Positions 30,316 to 38,380 of a DNA stretch of 39,586 nucleotides are shown here, one piece after another. Within the stretch, counting starts at the first letter, position 1. Every line of letters begins with the position of its first letter. The DNA comes from Planctomycetota bacterium (GTDB lineage: Bacteria; Planctomycetota; Planctomycetia; Pirellulales; PLA5), in NCBI GenBank assembly GCA_003576845.1, contig QEVJ01000047.1:1-39586 (forward strand), given 5' to 3'. Below the pieces are notes generated by a model. That model was not told the DNA's origin and did no database searches. It was given only the letters and a program-made list of their open reading frames with translations. Made by a program: the position numbers and the translations under genes.

Positions 30316-31863
30316 CTAACCGATTTGCGCCGCTACTTCGCGCGCCAGCAACCGAGCGACGAGTTCGCGGAGCTTGCGAATTCGCAGCGGGGCGGACATG
30401 GCGGCGCGGTGCGGTCCGCGCCGGGCGTCGGCGTGCCAGTCGCCTTGGTGTTTGCCCAACAGGAGCACGGCCGGGAGGTCGGCGGTGCGCGGATCGTCCG
30501 CTAAACGATTGAATGCGTCGACCGCCGGACGCCCGATCGCGCTGGCGTAGAACACCACCATGTCGACGCCGCCGAGACCGTTCTGCAAGTTCTGCACGGC
30601 GCGGTCCGGGTCGCTCATCAAGAGCACCTGATAGCCCGAGTCGGCGAAGGCCTGGCGAAAGACCTCCTGCATGCGGGGATGCGGTTCGACGACCATCACG
30701 GCTTTTGTGCGGGCGGCGCTTTCGGCTTGCTCGAACGACAGGGCGACCTTGCGGGCAAGCTCGCCGGCGTGGCCGTTCAAGCGGTTCGGACCAAACGACG
30801 CGGTGTTAACGGCGCTTGGGGAAAGGAGCGGCGTATCGCCGGCCGCGAGCCGATGCGCGGCGACGAGCAGATCGGCGAGCATTTCCGACGGACGCTGATA
30901 GCGGCGCTCGACCGCGAGTTGCATCGCCTTGTCGACGATGCCGGTCAGCCACGGCGGAAGTTCGGGATCGATCTCGGCGAGCGGCACGACTTCCGTGTAG
31001 CGAACGGTCGAGAGCCGCTGGATTCGGTCGGTCGTTTCCGGCATCGGCGGGCGGCCCGCGAGCATCTCGTACAGAATCGCGCCGGCGAAGTAGATGTCGC
31101 TGCGAGGGTCGTTCTTGCGGACGCCGGTCACGCGTTCGAGGCCGACGTAGTCGATCGTCCGCGCGTTGGGGCCTTCGTCCACCTTGTCAAGTTCGGCGTG
31201 ATGCGCAATTGCCGCGAGGCCGAAGTCGAGCAGCTTCGCTTCGCCGCGGCTGGTGATCATTACGTTGGCCGGGCGGAGGTCGCGATGCGAGATGCCGCGC
31301 TCCGCGGCGTAGGCCAGGCCCGCGCAGATGTCGGCCATGAGGCGGACGGCTTCGGCCGGCGCGAGCTTGTGTCGCAGCTTGAGAAACTGCCGCAGGGACC
31401 GCCCTTCGAGAAACTCCATGACGAGGTACGGCGTGTCGCCCTTGCTCGACACTTCGTAAATCGGCACGACGTTCGGATGGCGAAGCATGACGCCGACGGC
31501 GCCTTCGCGAACGAACTGGCCGGTAACCTCGGGATCGGTCGCGTAGCGTTGGCGGAGGGCCTTGATGGCGACGGCCTGGCCCGTTTCTTTGTGTTCGGCG
31601 CGGAATGCTTTGGCAAAGGCGCCGGAGCCAATCGGATAGAGGACCTTGTACTCGCCGTAGAAGAAGCCGCTGTACTCGCCGCGAAGAAGGCGGTCGATTT
31701 GATAGCTGGTGAGCAACCCGCGGCGAAGCAGGAACTGTTGAAACTCTTTAAACGAGATGGACGTGGTGCCGATTTCGGTCCAGACGGCGCGCAACTGCTG
31801 CTCGTCGAGCAGTTCGACGTCGAAAGCGCGCTTGGCCAGACGTTCCGCCGTAAGCTCGATCAT
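30316..31863 (-). CDS. Ser/Thr protein kinase fused to a degenerate receiver domain
   Basis: A 515-residue soluble kinase. Seen: an N-terminal ~70-residue helical region (FKEFQQFLLRRGLLTSYQID), a kinase domain (about 72-350) with a glycine-rich loop IGSGAFAKAF, the VAIK lysine near 99, the catalytic loop SHRDLRPANVMI near 190 (Arg in place of the usual Lys of HRDLKxxN), DFG near 213, and DIYFAGAILYEMLAGRPPMP. The C-terminus (about 384-500) folds like a receiver: KAVMVVEPHPRMQEVFRQAF and PAVLLLGK, but the phosphoacceptor Asp is replaced by Tyr near 438 (DMVVFYASAIGRP) and the acidic pair is Glu-Pro. It cannot accept phosphate in the usual way. It has no membrane segment. The ATG at 31863 is chosen over an upstream reading. 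Confidence 0.85.
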   Translation of the reverse strand: MIELTAERLAKRAFDVELLDEQQLRAVWTEIGTTSISFKEFQQFLLRRGLLTSYQIDRLLRGEYSGFFYGEYKVLYPIGSGAFAKAFRAEHKETGQAVAIKALRQRYATDPEVTGQFVREGAVGVMLRHPNVVPIYEVSSKGDTPYLVMEFLEGRSLRQFLKLRHKLAPAEAVRLMADICAGLAYAAERGISHRDLRPANVMITSRGEAKLLDFGLAAIAHHAELDKVDEGPNARTIDYVGLERVTGVRKNDPRSDIYFAGAILYEMLAGRPPMPETTDRIQRLSTVRYTEVVPLAEIDPELPPWLTGIVDKAMQLAVERRYQRPSEMLADLLVAAHRLAAGDTPLLSPSAVNTASFGPNRLNGHAGELARKVALSFEQAESAARTKAVMVVEPHPRMQEVFRQAFADSGYQVLLMSDPDRAVQNLQNGLGGVDMVVFYASAIGRPAVDAFNRLADDPRTADLPAVLLLGKHQGDWHADARRGPHRAAMSAPLRIRKLRELVARLLAREVAAQIG

Positions 31864-32175
31864 GGTGCGGCGATGCCCTTCCGTGGAGAATTCGGTTGCG
31901 CCGGCGGCTTTTGGATCGGCGCGGAATGCACACCAAGCGCGCCGACAACGGATGGACGCGCCGTCCGTGTCACTCTGCGCATGGACATGCAACCCGGGTC
32001 GCGCAGGTCCGTTAGAAGCCTCTCAAAGCATGTTCCGTAGGCATCGCCCTACGGCGACGCCAGCTTCTCGTCATTATACGCTCGCAACCCCGTCAGGAAG
32101 AGAGCCGGCCGCCGCGATTGCCGCGGCGGCCGAGGGCGTGTGTCCAGACCGATCGCGAGTGTGTACGGCGTCGGC
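31864..32175. other. Intergenic region with two hairpins
   Basis: Between the kinase and the small coiled-coil gene lie CCGTAGG-CATCGC-CCTACGG (32035-32054) and the GC-rich GGCCGCCGCG-ATTGC-CGCGGCGGCC (32107-32131). The second probably ends transcription of the small gene at 32176 on the minus strand. No gene is supported. Confidence 0.5.
32107..32131 (-). terminator. GC-rich hairpin downstream of the small gene
   Basis: A perfect 10-bp stem with a 5-base loop, 45 bases beyond the stop codon of the 94-residue protein gene. No T-run follows on the minus strand, so termination efficiency is uncertain. Confidence 0.4.
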
Positions 32176-32460
32176 TTATCCTTGCCCTTCGACCTGGCGG
32201 CGGAATTCTTCCCGTTCGCGGCGGGTGGCTTCCAGGTCGAACATCAGATACTTCATGTCAAGCCGCAATTGACTCAGAGCGTCCTGAACGAGGTTCAGAA
32301 TCCGGCGGCGGCGAAGGGTGCTTTCCTTGACTCGGTCAAAGACGGGCAGGATTGCGCGACGGTGCTCGGCCGGCAGGTTGGCGAGCAAGGTTTCCAGCTC
32401 GACCAGGTCGGCGGGGAGTTGTTCGGGTGTGGCGGCGACGTTCGGCGTGGCTTCGGTCAT
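32176..32460 (-). CDS. Small coiled-coil hypothetical protein
   Basis: A 94-residue hydrophilic protein with a high helix tendency: LPADLVELETLLANLPAEHR, then VFDRVKESTLRRRRILNLVQ, and a C-terminal coiled coil (MKYLMFDLEATRREREEFRR). The codon usage is normal for this genome. The ATG at 32460 follows CTGGAGCC by about 11 bases; an upstream start at 32607 would add an unnatural N-terminus. No domain recognised. It is upstream of the kinase on the same strand, with a hairpin between, so co-transcription is possible but not implied. Confidence 0.6.
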   Translation of the reverse strand: MTEATPNVAATPEQLPADLVELETLLANLPAEHRRAILPVFDRVKESTLRRRRILNLVQDALSQLRLDMKYLMFDLEATRREREEFRRQVEGQG

Positions 32461-32886
32461 GGTTGGTAAAGGCTCCAGGTGAGGTGATACTCGCCCTAGT
32501 CGCAGCCCGCGCGCCGCATTCGGAAACGGAGTGACGGGAAGCACACAAGTCATTGCACCATATAGCGTTGCGACGTGCCAGGGGATGGCCGGCGCGATTT
32601 TCCGCACGATGCCGATTCGCCACGCTTGGCCTGGAGTTGTTGCGCAAATCCTGTTACAGTCCGGCGTTACGTCGAATCAACGGGCCGCGGCGGTGCGTTG
32701 CCGTGGGGAAACGCCGGTGTAGCGTGCGGGCTGCGAAACGCGATTGGATAGCGACGCGTTGTCGGGCCGGCGCGGGTCACGTCGTTCGAGAATGGCAGTG
32801 GCAATCGCCGCTTGGCCTTGACCTAGAAGGTACAGGCGGGTGGGATTACGGCGCGAGCGCTCCGGACCAGGGAAGGTATCAGTCGC
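32461..32886. other. Divergent intergenic region
   Basis: Between the small coiled-coil gene and the 942-residue protein gene. Open readings here look like shadows. I see no strong promoter, repeat or RNA structure. Confidence 0.4.
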
Positions 32887-35715
32887 GTGTCTTGGCTTTG
32901 GTTACGCACTGCTGGCAGCCACCGGTTCGGGCCGTTCTTGCGATGGGCCTGTTGCGCGGTGCTTGCGCTCGCGGGACTGGGCCAAGTCGCCCTGGCTCAA
33001 TCGGCGTTTCGCGACGATCACGAATCGGGCGCTCCGGCATGGCAGCGCGGCGCGGCGGACACCCGGTATCGGCTCGAACGCCAGGCCCGCGTGCAGGATG
33101 CCGCCCGCTCGGGCGAAACGTGCGAGACGATCTCGATTGCCGCCGGGATCGGGTCGTATGTCTATTTCGCGTATCCGGTGGGACAGGCGCGGGTGATCGA
33201 CGAGTTGCGGCCGACGGTGTGGATGAAGTCGCAGCGCCAGGGTCTACAGGTTCTCGCGCGGATCGTGTTGCCGCGGACGCTCGATCCGGCGACGGGCAGC
33301 GCCGCAACGGTGCTCGTTCGTGGCGAAACGTATACGCAGGTCGGCCAGTGGCAGATGCTCGCGGTCGAGGGCCTGCCCAAGGCGCTGGATGATCAGGTGC
33401 GCGTGTTGCGGGCGCGGTTAGGACCGAAGGTCGATCCGCGCGAGGCGTATGTCGATCAGGTAGTCGTGAATCTTTACGGCGGACAGGGGCGGACGACCGT
33501 TTGGCTCGACGACTTGGACGTGGCGGGCTTCGTTGGCCGTCGGCCCGACCAGGCGAAGGCCGACGTGGTGATCACCGAACCGAAGACGGACAATACCACG
33601 GCCGGCTCCTCGCGAAAGGTCGAATTGCAGAACGACGTCCTGCTCGTCGGCGGCAAACCGTTCTTCCCGCGGGCCGTCGCGTATCGCGGCGAGCCGCTCG
33701 GCGAGTTGGCGGCGATCGGGTTCAACACGCTTTGGCTGTCGCGGCCGGCGACGGTCGAGTTCGTAGCCGACGCGCGGCGCGCAGGTTTTTGGATCGTCTG
33801 CCCGCCGCCGGATCCGTTGCCCAAAAGTATCGGCGGTGCGTACGACGGCGTGTTGGCGTGGAACCTGGGACACCATCTCTCGCTCGTCGAGCTCGACGCG
33901 GTGACGCAACTGGCCGCGCTGCTCCGCAAGCGAGACGCGCGGCAGCGACCGCTCGTGGCCCAGGCCGACAGTCAGGTGCGGGCCTACAGCCGCGTGGCTG
34001 ACGTGCTGCTCGTCGACAAACCGGTGTTGGGCACGAGCCTCGAACTGGCCGACTATGCGCGGTACGTGAGCGAGCGCCCGCAATTGGCGCGACCGGGAAC
34101 GCCGTTCTGGACCGCGGTCGATCTCGATCTCGATCCCCGCGTCGTGCATCAGATTGAATCGCTGTTGCCGGGCCGGATACGCGAGACTGCTTTCGACGCG
34201 GCGGCAGTGCGGCAAGCGACGATCGTCGGACTGTCGGCGGGCGCCCGCGGCATGCTGTTCAACACCCACGCCCGAATTGGATTGCGCGAACGGGTCGCCG
34301 ATGGATCGGCGGCGGCGCAGGCCGGCGAGCGCGACGTCGTGTCCGTTCGCGCGATGGAACTTGCCCTGCTCAATCGCGAGTTGCAACTGTGCGAACCGTG
34401 GCTCGCGGAAGGTCAGCGGGCGGCCACCGCCCGCGACCGCGATGCCCAAGCAGCGATTACGCTCATTCAGAATCGGCGCGGAAAGCTGTTGTTTGCCACG
34501 CGCGTGCTCCCGGGCGGTCAATTCGCGCCGGGCTCGCATCCCAAAGGCACGATCGCGCTCGTCGCGCCCGGTTCGCCCGAAACCGAAGATGCATTCGTGC
34601 TCTCGGCCGCGGGGTTGCGCTCGCTCGAACGGCGGCGCGTTGCAGGCGGGACGAGCCTCGTTTGGGACGGTTTCGGCGGTTGCGGAATGGCCGTCCTGTC
34701 GAGCGACACGCTGCTCATGACGAGCTTGAACCGGCAAGCGCTGACGACGGTCCGCACGACCGCCGGTTGGAAGATCGCCGTTGTTCGCCGCGCGCTCGCG
34801 GAAGCCGAAGCGAACGCGGCCCAGCTCGGCGACCTCGCGCCGGCGAATCCTCGATCCGCGCGAAGTGCTCCGGCGGGTCAGATCGACGCTGCCCAAACGC
34901 TCGACGCGGCACGGTCGGCGCTGCGCCAGGCGGAACAACGGCTTGCGGCAGGCAACGCGGCGGCCGCTTACCGCGCGGCCGAGGCCGCCGCGAGCGCCGC
35001 AGCGTTGTGGCAGCGTGCCGCTTGGGAGCAGTCGGTGCGCGGATGGCCTTCGCCCGTCGCGAGTCCGTTCGCCGTCACGCCGGCGACGCTCGTCGATCAA
35101 TCGCGGATGGCCGACCGCGTTAGCCGCGCCGTGGTCGGCCGCAATTCGCTCGCCGAGGGCGACTGCGAGAATCTGCCGGCGATGATCGACGCCGGCTGGA
35201 AGCACTGGCAGCATCGCCTGGCCGGAATCGAAACGCATGTCGAGCTTTCGCCGACCGCGCCGTTCGCGGGCCAATCGTCGTTACTGGTGTCCGCAACGGC
35301 GAGCGACCCGACGATGTCCGCGACGTTGATCGAAACGCCGCCGGTATGGGTCGTCACGGCGCCCGTTCAGTTCGGAGCGGATACGGCCGTGCGGATTCGC
35401 GGCCGCGTGCGGATCGTCAAACCGATCACTGGCAGCGTCGACGGGCTGGAGATTATCGACTCGCTTGGCGGCCCCGCTTTGGCCACGCGCATCGGCCACG
35501 CGCCCGAGTGGCAAGAGTTCGCGCTCTATCGCTTCGCGACGCGGCTCGACCAGATCACGGTCACGTTCGCCATGTCGGGCATCGGTGAAGCGTGGATCGA
35601 CAACGTGGCGATCGAACCGATGACGCTGCCGGCGGGGCAAGACGCCCCCGTGCAATTCCCCGGCGCGAGGCCACAAGCCTCGGCGGCGCTGAATGGGTTG
35701 CCGACGCGCAAGTGA
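32887..35715 (+). CDS. Large exported protein with beta-sandwich-like ends and barrel-like core
   Basis: A 942-residue protein with a signal peptide (GPFLRWACCAVLALAGLG, cleavage near VALAQ-SA, residue 38). An N-terminal jelly-roll-like domain (about 40-215) ends in TTVWLDDLDVAGF, the usual end strand of galactose-binding-like domains. A middle part (about 235-480) resembles a degenerate glycoside-hydrolase barrel: VGGKPFFPRAVAYRGEPLGE, IGFNTLWLSRPATVEFVADA. A long Ala-rich helix region (about 625-720) precedes a second jelly roll (about 755-925) with CENLPAMIDAGWKHWQHRL and EAWIDNVAIEPM. No catalytic Glu pair could be identified. Translation starts at GTG. The carbohydrate-related role is inferred from fold resemblance only. 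Confidence 0.7.
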   Translation: MSWLWLRTAGSHRFGPFLRWACCAVLALAGLGQVALAQSAFRDDHESGAPAWQRGAADTRYRLERQARVQDAARSGETCETISIAAGIGSYVYFAYPVGQARVIDELRPTVWMKSQRQGLQVLARIVLPRTLDPATGSAATVLVRGETYTQVGQWQMLAVEGLPKALDDQVRVLRARLGPKVDPREAYVDQVVVNLYGGQGRTTVWLDDLDVAGFVGRRPDQAKADVVITEPKTDNTTAGSSRKVELQNDVLLVGGKPFFPRAVAYRGEPLGELAAIGFNTLWLSRPATVEFVADARRAGFWIVCPPPDPLPKSIGGAYDGVLAWNLGHHLSLVELDAVTQLAALLRKRDARQRPLVAQADSQVRAYSRVADVLLVDKPVLGTSLELADYARYVSERPQLARPGTPFWTAVDLDLDPRVVHQIESLLPGRIRETAFDAAAVRQATIVGLSAGARGMLFNTHARIGLRERVADGSAAAQAGERDVVSVRAMELALLNRELQLCEPWLAEGQRAATARDRDAQAAITLIQNRRGKLLFATRVLPGGQFAPGSHPKGTIALVAPGSPETEDAFVLSAAGLRSLERRRVAGGTSLVWDGFGGCGMAVLSSDTLLMTSLNRQALTTVRTTAGWKIAVVRRALAEAEANAAQLGDLAPANPRSARSAPAGQIDAAQTLDAARSALRQAEQRLAAGNAAAAYRAAEAAASAAALWQRAAWEQSVRGWPSPVASPFAVTPATLVDQSRMADRVSRAVVGRNSLAEGDCENLPAMIDAGWKHWQHRLAGIETHVELSPTAPFAGQSSLLVSATASDPTMSATLIETPPVWVVTAPVQFGADTAVRIRGRVRIVKPITGSVDGLEIIDSLGGPALATRIGHAPEWQEFALYRFATRLDQITVTFAMSGIGEAWIDNVAIEPMTLPAGQDAPVQFPGARPQASAALNGLPTRK

Positions 35716-35721
35716 ACCAGG

Positions 35722-36414
35722 TCATCGCTCGATTCGCAGCATTTGGTTTCCGCCGCGTTGGAACTCATAGTCGACCGTTTCGATGCCGACCCGAAAGCCG
35801 CCTTCGCGTAGCCCTTCGACGACGGCATCGACATGCCGCGAGCGAATGCTGCCCAGTTCCAGCAGCGGGAAGATGCGCACGTCCCGAGCGACGCGACACA
35901 GTTCGGCAACGGCGGCAACGTGAAAGTCCGCGGGAAACTGCGCGCTGTAGAGAAACAAGAAGTGCGAACAGACGGCCAGGTCGAAGGCGTCGTCGCCGAA
36001 AGGCAGACTTGGTAACTCGGCGTTGATGTAGCGCCGTTCCTCGCGGCCCAAAGCGTAATCGTCGAGAAACCGCTCCATCGCCGCCATGCGCAGGCGGCCC
36101 AGCGCGTCGATGTCGGGAATGTCGGCATTCCACACGAACTCCGCGGCGTTGCGTCGCGTTTGTTCGAGCACGAGACGCAGGCTGTCGCCGATGCGACCGC
36201 GAAGCTCGGCCTTGGAGAACCGGTACATCGGATCGCATGACACGACGTTGCCCGTGCGGTTGCCTCCGCGGGCCGAAAGCTCGGCGTTGAAACTTGCCGG
36301 GCCGTCGGCACAACCGAGAATCCGCCGGCTCAAGTCCGCTTCGGAGATGGCGAACATCCGCCGATACTCGTCGAACGAACGGCCCCAGAGGACGACCTGG
36401 TCGAGCGTGAACAT
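35722..36414 (-). CDS. SAM-dependent methyltransferase-like protein, third gene of the ATPase operon
   Basis: A 230-residue protein. Seen: RILGCADGPASFNAEL (residues 31-46), a variant motif I in which GCADGPASF replaces the usual GxGxG; VSCDPMYRFSKAEL with the acidic post-I Asp; FLDDYALGREERRYINAEL; and AFDLAVCSHFLFLYSAQF, the motif IV-like core. This looks like a class I methyltransferase fold, but the substrate is unknown. It begins only 12 bases after the DUF4276 stop and on the same strand, so it is probably co-transcribed with the ATPase/DUF4276 pair. Similar stand-alone genes exist outside such contexts, so a functional link is not certain. Confidence 0.75.
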   Translation of the reverse strand: MFTLDQVVLWGRSFDEYRRMFAISEADLSRRILGCADGPASFNAELSARGGNRTGNVVSCDPMYRFSKAELRGRIGDSLRLVLEQTRRNAAEFVWNADIPDIDALGRLRMAAMERFLDDYALGREERRYINAELPSLPFGDDAFDLAVCSHFLFLYSAQFPADFHVAAVAELCRVARDVRIFPLLELGSIRSRHVDAVVEGLREGGFRVGIETVDYEFQRGGNQMLRIER

Positions 36415-36426
36415 GGTCGACCGTCG

Positions 36427-37077
36427 CTAAGCGTTTCGCTGGTCTGCACTCGGTTGACTAGTCGGCACGCAGCGCCGTTCAAGCTCGCGGCAAAGCTTGT
36501 CGAACGACGGCGAGCGTCGTCGACACAGAGCCAGATCGAACTTGGCGGTAAGTCGAGGCTGGTGGAGAGTTTCAGAATACCCAAGGCCGATCGCGCGCTG
36601 CTTGATCCATCCTTTTCCACACCGCAGTGCTTCGGGGTTTTCCGGAACCGTTTCGTTCTCGCGAAGGCGAATCATCTCGCCGAGCGACTCTGCGGCGGCG
36701 ACGAACCACGTCTCGTACTCGACGTTGGCGACCACGACAGAAACGTCGATATCGCTTTGCGCGGCTCGTGCCGTGGAAAGCAGCGCTGGGCCAAGTTGGC
36801 AGGGCAGGTCATTGTCCGCGTCAAGGAGCACGAGTACCAGCGATGGCCAGTCGGCGAATCGCTTCTCGGCTCGAAGGCTTCTCGCCGCAAATTGCACCGC
36901 GCGGCTTAGGGCGCCGTTCTTGTCGGCGGCCAAGCGGTGCCGCTTTTCTCGAATCGGGCGCAATACCTCGACGTGCTCGCCGCCGCAAACTTCGCACCAC
37001 ACCCTGCGAAGCAACTCGCGGATGGACGCGTATTCTCCGTGGCCCTCGACGATCGGCGCTACCAGGAGTCGGCTCAC
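36427..37077 (-). CDS. DUF4276 TOPRIM-like protein (OLD-type nuclease partner)
   Basis: A 216-residue protein of the DUF4276 family, related to the TOPRIM nuclease half of OLD proteins. Seen: the N-terminal strand VAPIVEGHGE (Glu11 and Glu15, the TOPRIM Glu motif), the acidic strand LVLVLLDADND (Asp86, Asp88, Asp90, the DxD motif), then VVANVEYETWFVAAAESLGE, where the family normally has a conserved E-x-W-F/L segment, and the C-terminal LTAKFDLALCRRRSPSFDKL. The start is a GTG at 37077 that overlaps the TGA of the ATPase gene by 4 bases (GTGA), which points to coupled translation. Related pairs of ATPase and TOPRIM proteins act against phages or mobile DNA. Nuclease activity is inferred. Confidence 0.85.
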   Translation of the reverse strand: MSRLLVAPIVEGHGEYASIRELLRRVWCEVCGGEHVEVLRPIREKRHRLAADKNGALSRAVQFAARSLRAEKRFADWPSLVLVLLDADNDLPCQLGPALLSTARAAQSDIDVSVVVANVEYETWFVAAAESLGEMIRLRENETVPENPEALRCGKGWIKQRAIGLGYSETLHQPRLTAKFDLALCRRRSPSFDKLCRELERRCVPTSQPSADQRNA

Positions 37078-38291
37078 ACGCTCGCCTCAAAAGCTTCGAA
37101 GCCAAAATCGAGCGTCTTCTGCCGCTCGATATCCTCTCGATCCGGCTCCAACTGGTCCATTCGCAGCAGTTCGCCGGGCGAATACAAATGGTCCTTGATG
37201 GCGTCGCGATTGAGTTCGCTTGCCCTGGCGATTAGAGTAAGACCCGCTTCCGACCGGACGACGAGCAGTTCATCCTGGTCTTGATCGAATTCGTCCAAGA
37301 GGTCGGGACTGTGCGTCGTGATGACGATCTGCGTGTTTTCGGCTGCCTCGCGCAGCGCGGACATCAGGGCTTCGGCGGCCGCGGGATGCAGCGCGGTTTC
37401 CGGTTCCTCGATTCCCGTCAATCGTATCGCGTCCTTGCGGCCGGACAGTTGCATCGAAGCCACGAGTATCCCTAATGCGCGGAGTGTGCCGTCGGACATG
37501 CTCGCGGCGTGAAACTTCCAGGGGTGCTTCGAGCCTTTTACTTGCTGGTGGAAGACGAGCGTTTCACGAGCTCCCAGCGCAACACGATCGAAGCTGGCTA
37601 CGTCCGGAACGATGACGCGCAGGTACTCTCCGATTCGTTGCTTTAACTCCGGCCGGTCGTCGTTCAATCTCGCCACGACGCTTGCAATGTTGCTCCCATC
37701 GCGGCGCAGCAATTCTCCCGCATCCGGAATCTGGTTCTCCTTCATTTGCTCCGGATTGAGGTTGTAAAACCCCATGGACAAAAGCGCATCGTAGGTCGCT
37801 CGAAACTCGGGCAAACCGGCCGCCGTAACCAGGTACAAGCGATCGGCGGATGCCGGCGGAATGTTCATTCCCAAGGATGACTTTGCTTGTCCATCGCGAA
37901 CGTAGAACTCGGCGGCCGTGCTGCCGTTACCCTTGACGATTCGGAGGCGTTCCCATTTGACGGCAAATCCGCCCTTTTCCTGGCCGGCAATCTCAAATCC
38001 GTAGTCCGCAAATTCGGCGGGAGACAGATTCAGGAACAATCGGATCTCGAAGTTGTGAGGATGTCCCGTGCTGCGGCGTCTGACCTCGTTCACGCCGCCG
38101 CGAGCGCGAATCGCATGGTCGAGCGAGGTCTGCAATCCATCCGACACAAAACGAAGCGCGTCGAGGAAATTGCTCTTGCCGGATCCGTTGCGGCCGACAA
38201 GCGCCGTAAACCGCCCCATTCGAACATCGCAGCAACCGATACTCTTGTAATTTCGAATTCGAACACGTTCTAGAAATGGTTCGCTGTGCAT
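37074..38291 (-). CDS. AAA-family ATPase (OLD/RloA-like, ABC-type head)
   Basis: A 405-residue ATPase with an ABC-type nucleotide-binding domain. Seen: an N-terminal ERVRIRNYKSIGCCDVRMGR, Walker A GRNGSGKSN at residues 33-41, a helical insertion (about 90-240), a signature-like SDGTLRALGILVASMQL, Walker B with the catalytic Glu in LTGIEEPETALHPAA near 294, and the switch His in VITTHSPDLLDEF near 324. Such ATPases hold DNA or a partner nuclease and couple ATP use to cleavage. It starts at the ATG at 38291 and overlaps the DUF4276 gene by 4 bases. Its codon use is less GC-biased at third positions than the neighbours, a possible sign of transfer. Function in defence is inferred from family context. 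Confidence 0.88.
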   Translation of the reverse strand: MHSEPFLERVRIRNYKSIGCCDVRMGRFTALVGRNGSGKSNFLDALRFVSDGLQTSLDHAIRARGGVNEVRRRSTGHPHNFEIRLFLNLSPAEFADYGFEIAGQEKGGFAVKWERLRIVKGNGSTAAEFYVRDGQAKSSLGMNIPPASADRLYLVTAAGLPEFRATYDALLSMGFYNLNPEQMKENQIPDAGELLRRDGSNIASVVARLNDDRPELKQRIGEYLRVIVPDVASFDRVALGARETLVFHQQVKGSKHPWKFHAASMSDGTLRALGILVASMQLSGRKDAIRLTGIEEPETALHPAAAEALMSALREAAENTQIVITTHSPDLLDEFDQDQDELLVVRSEAGLTLIARASELNRDAIKDHLYSPGELLRMDQLEPDREDIERQKTLDFGFEAFEASV

Positions 38292-38380
38292 CAACGTATT
38301 ACCTGTTGGCGAGAATTCACGCGATGTCGAGTCTTCATTTTAGCTCGGCCAGCTTAGCCATATAAGAAGCACGCAGCGCC

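Noticed and set aside
33418-35274. Minus-strand open reading of 618 codons opposite the 942-residue gene
   Set aside because: Antisense shadow; the plus strand has a signal peptide and recognisable beta-sandwich domains.
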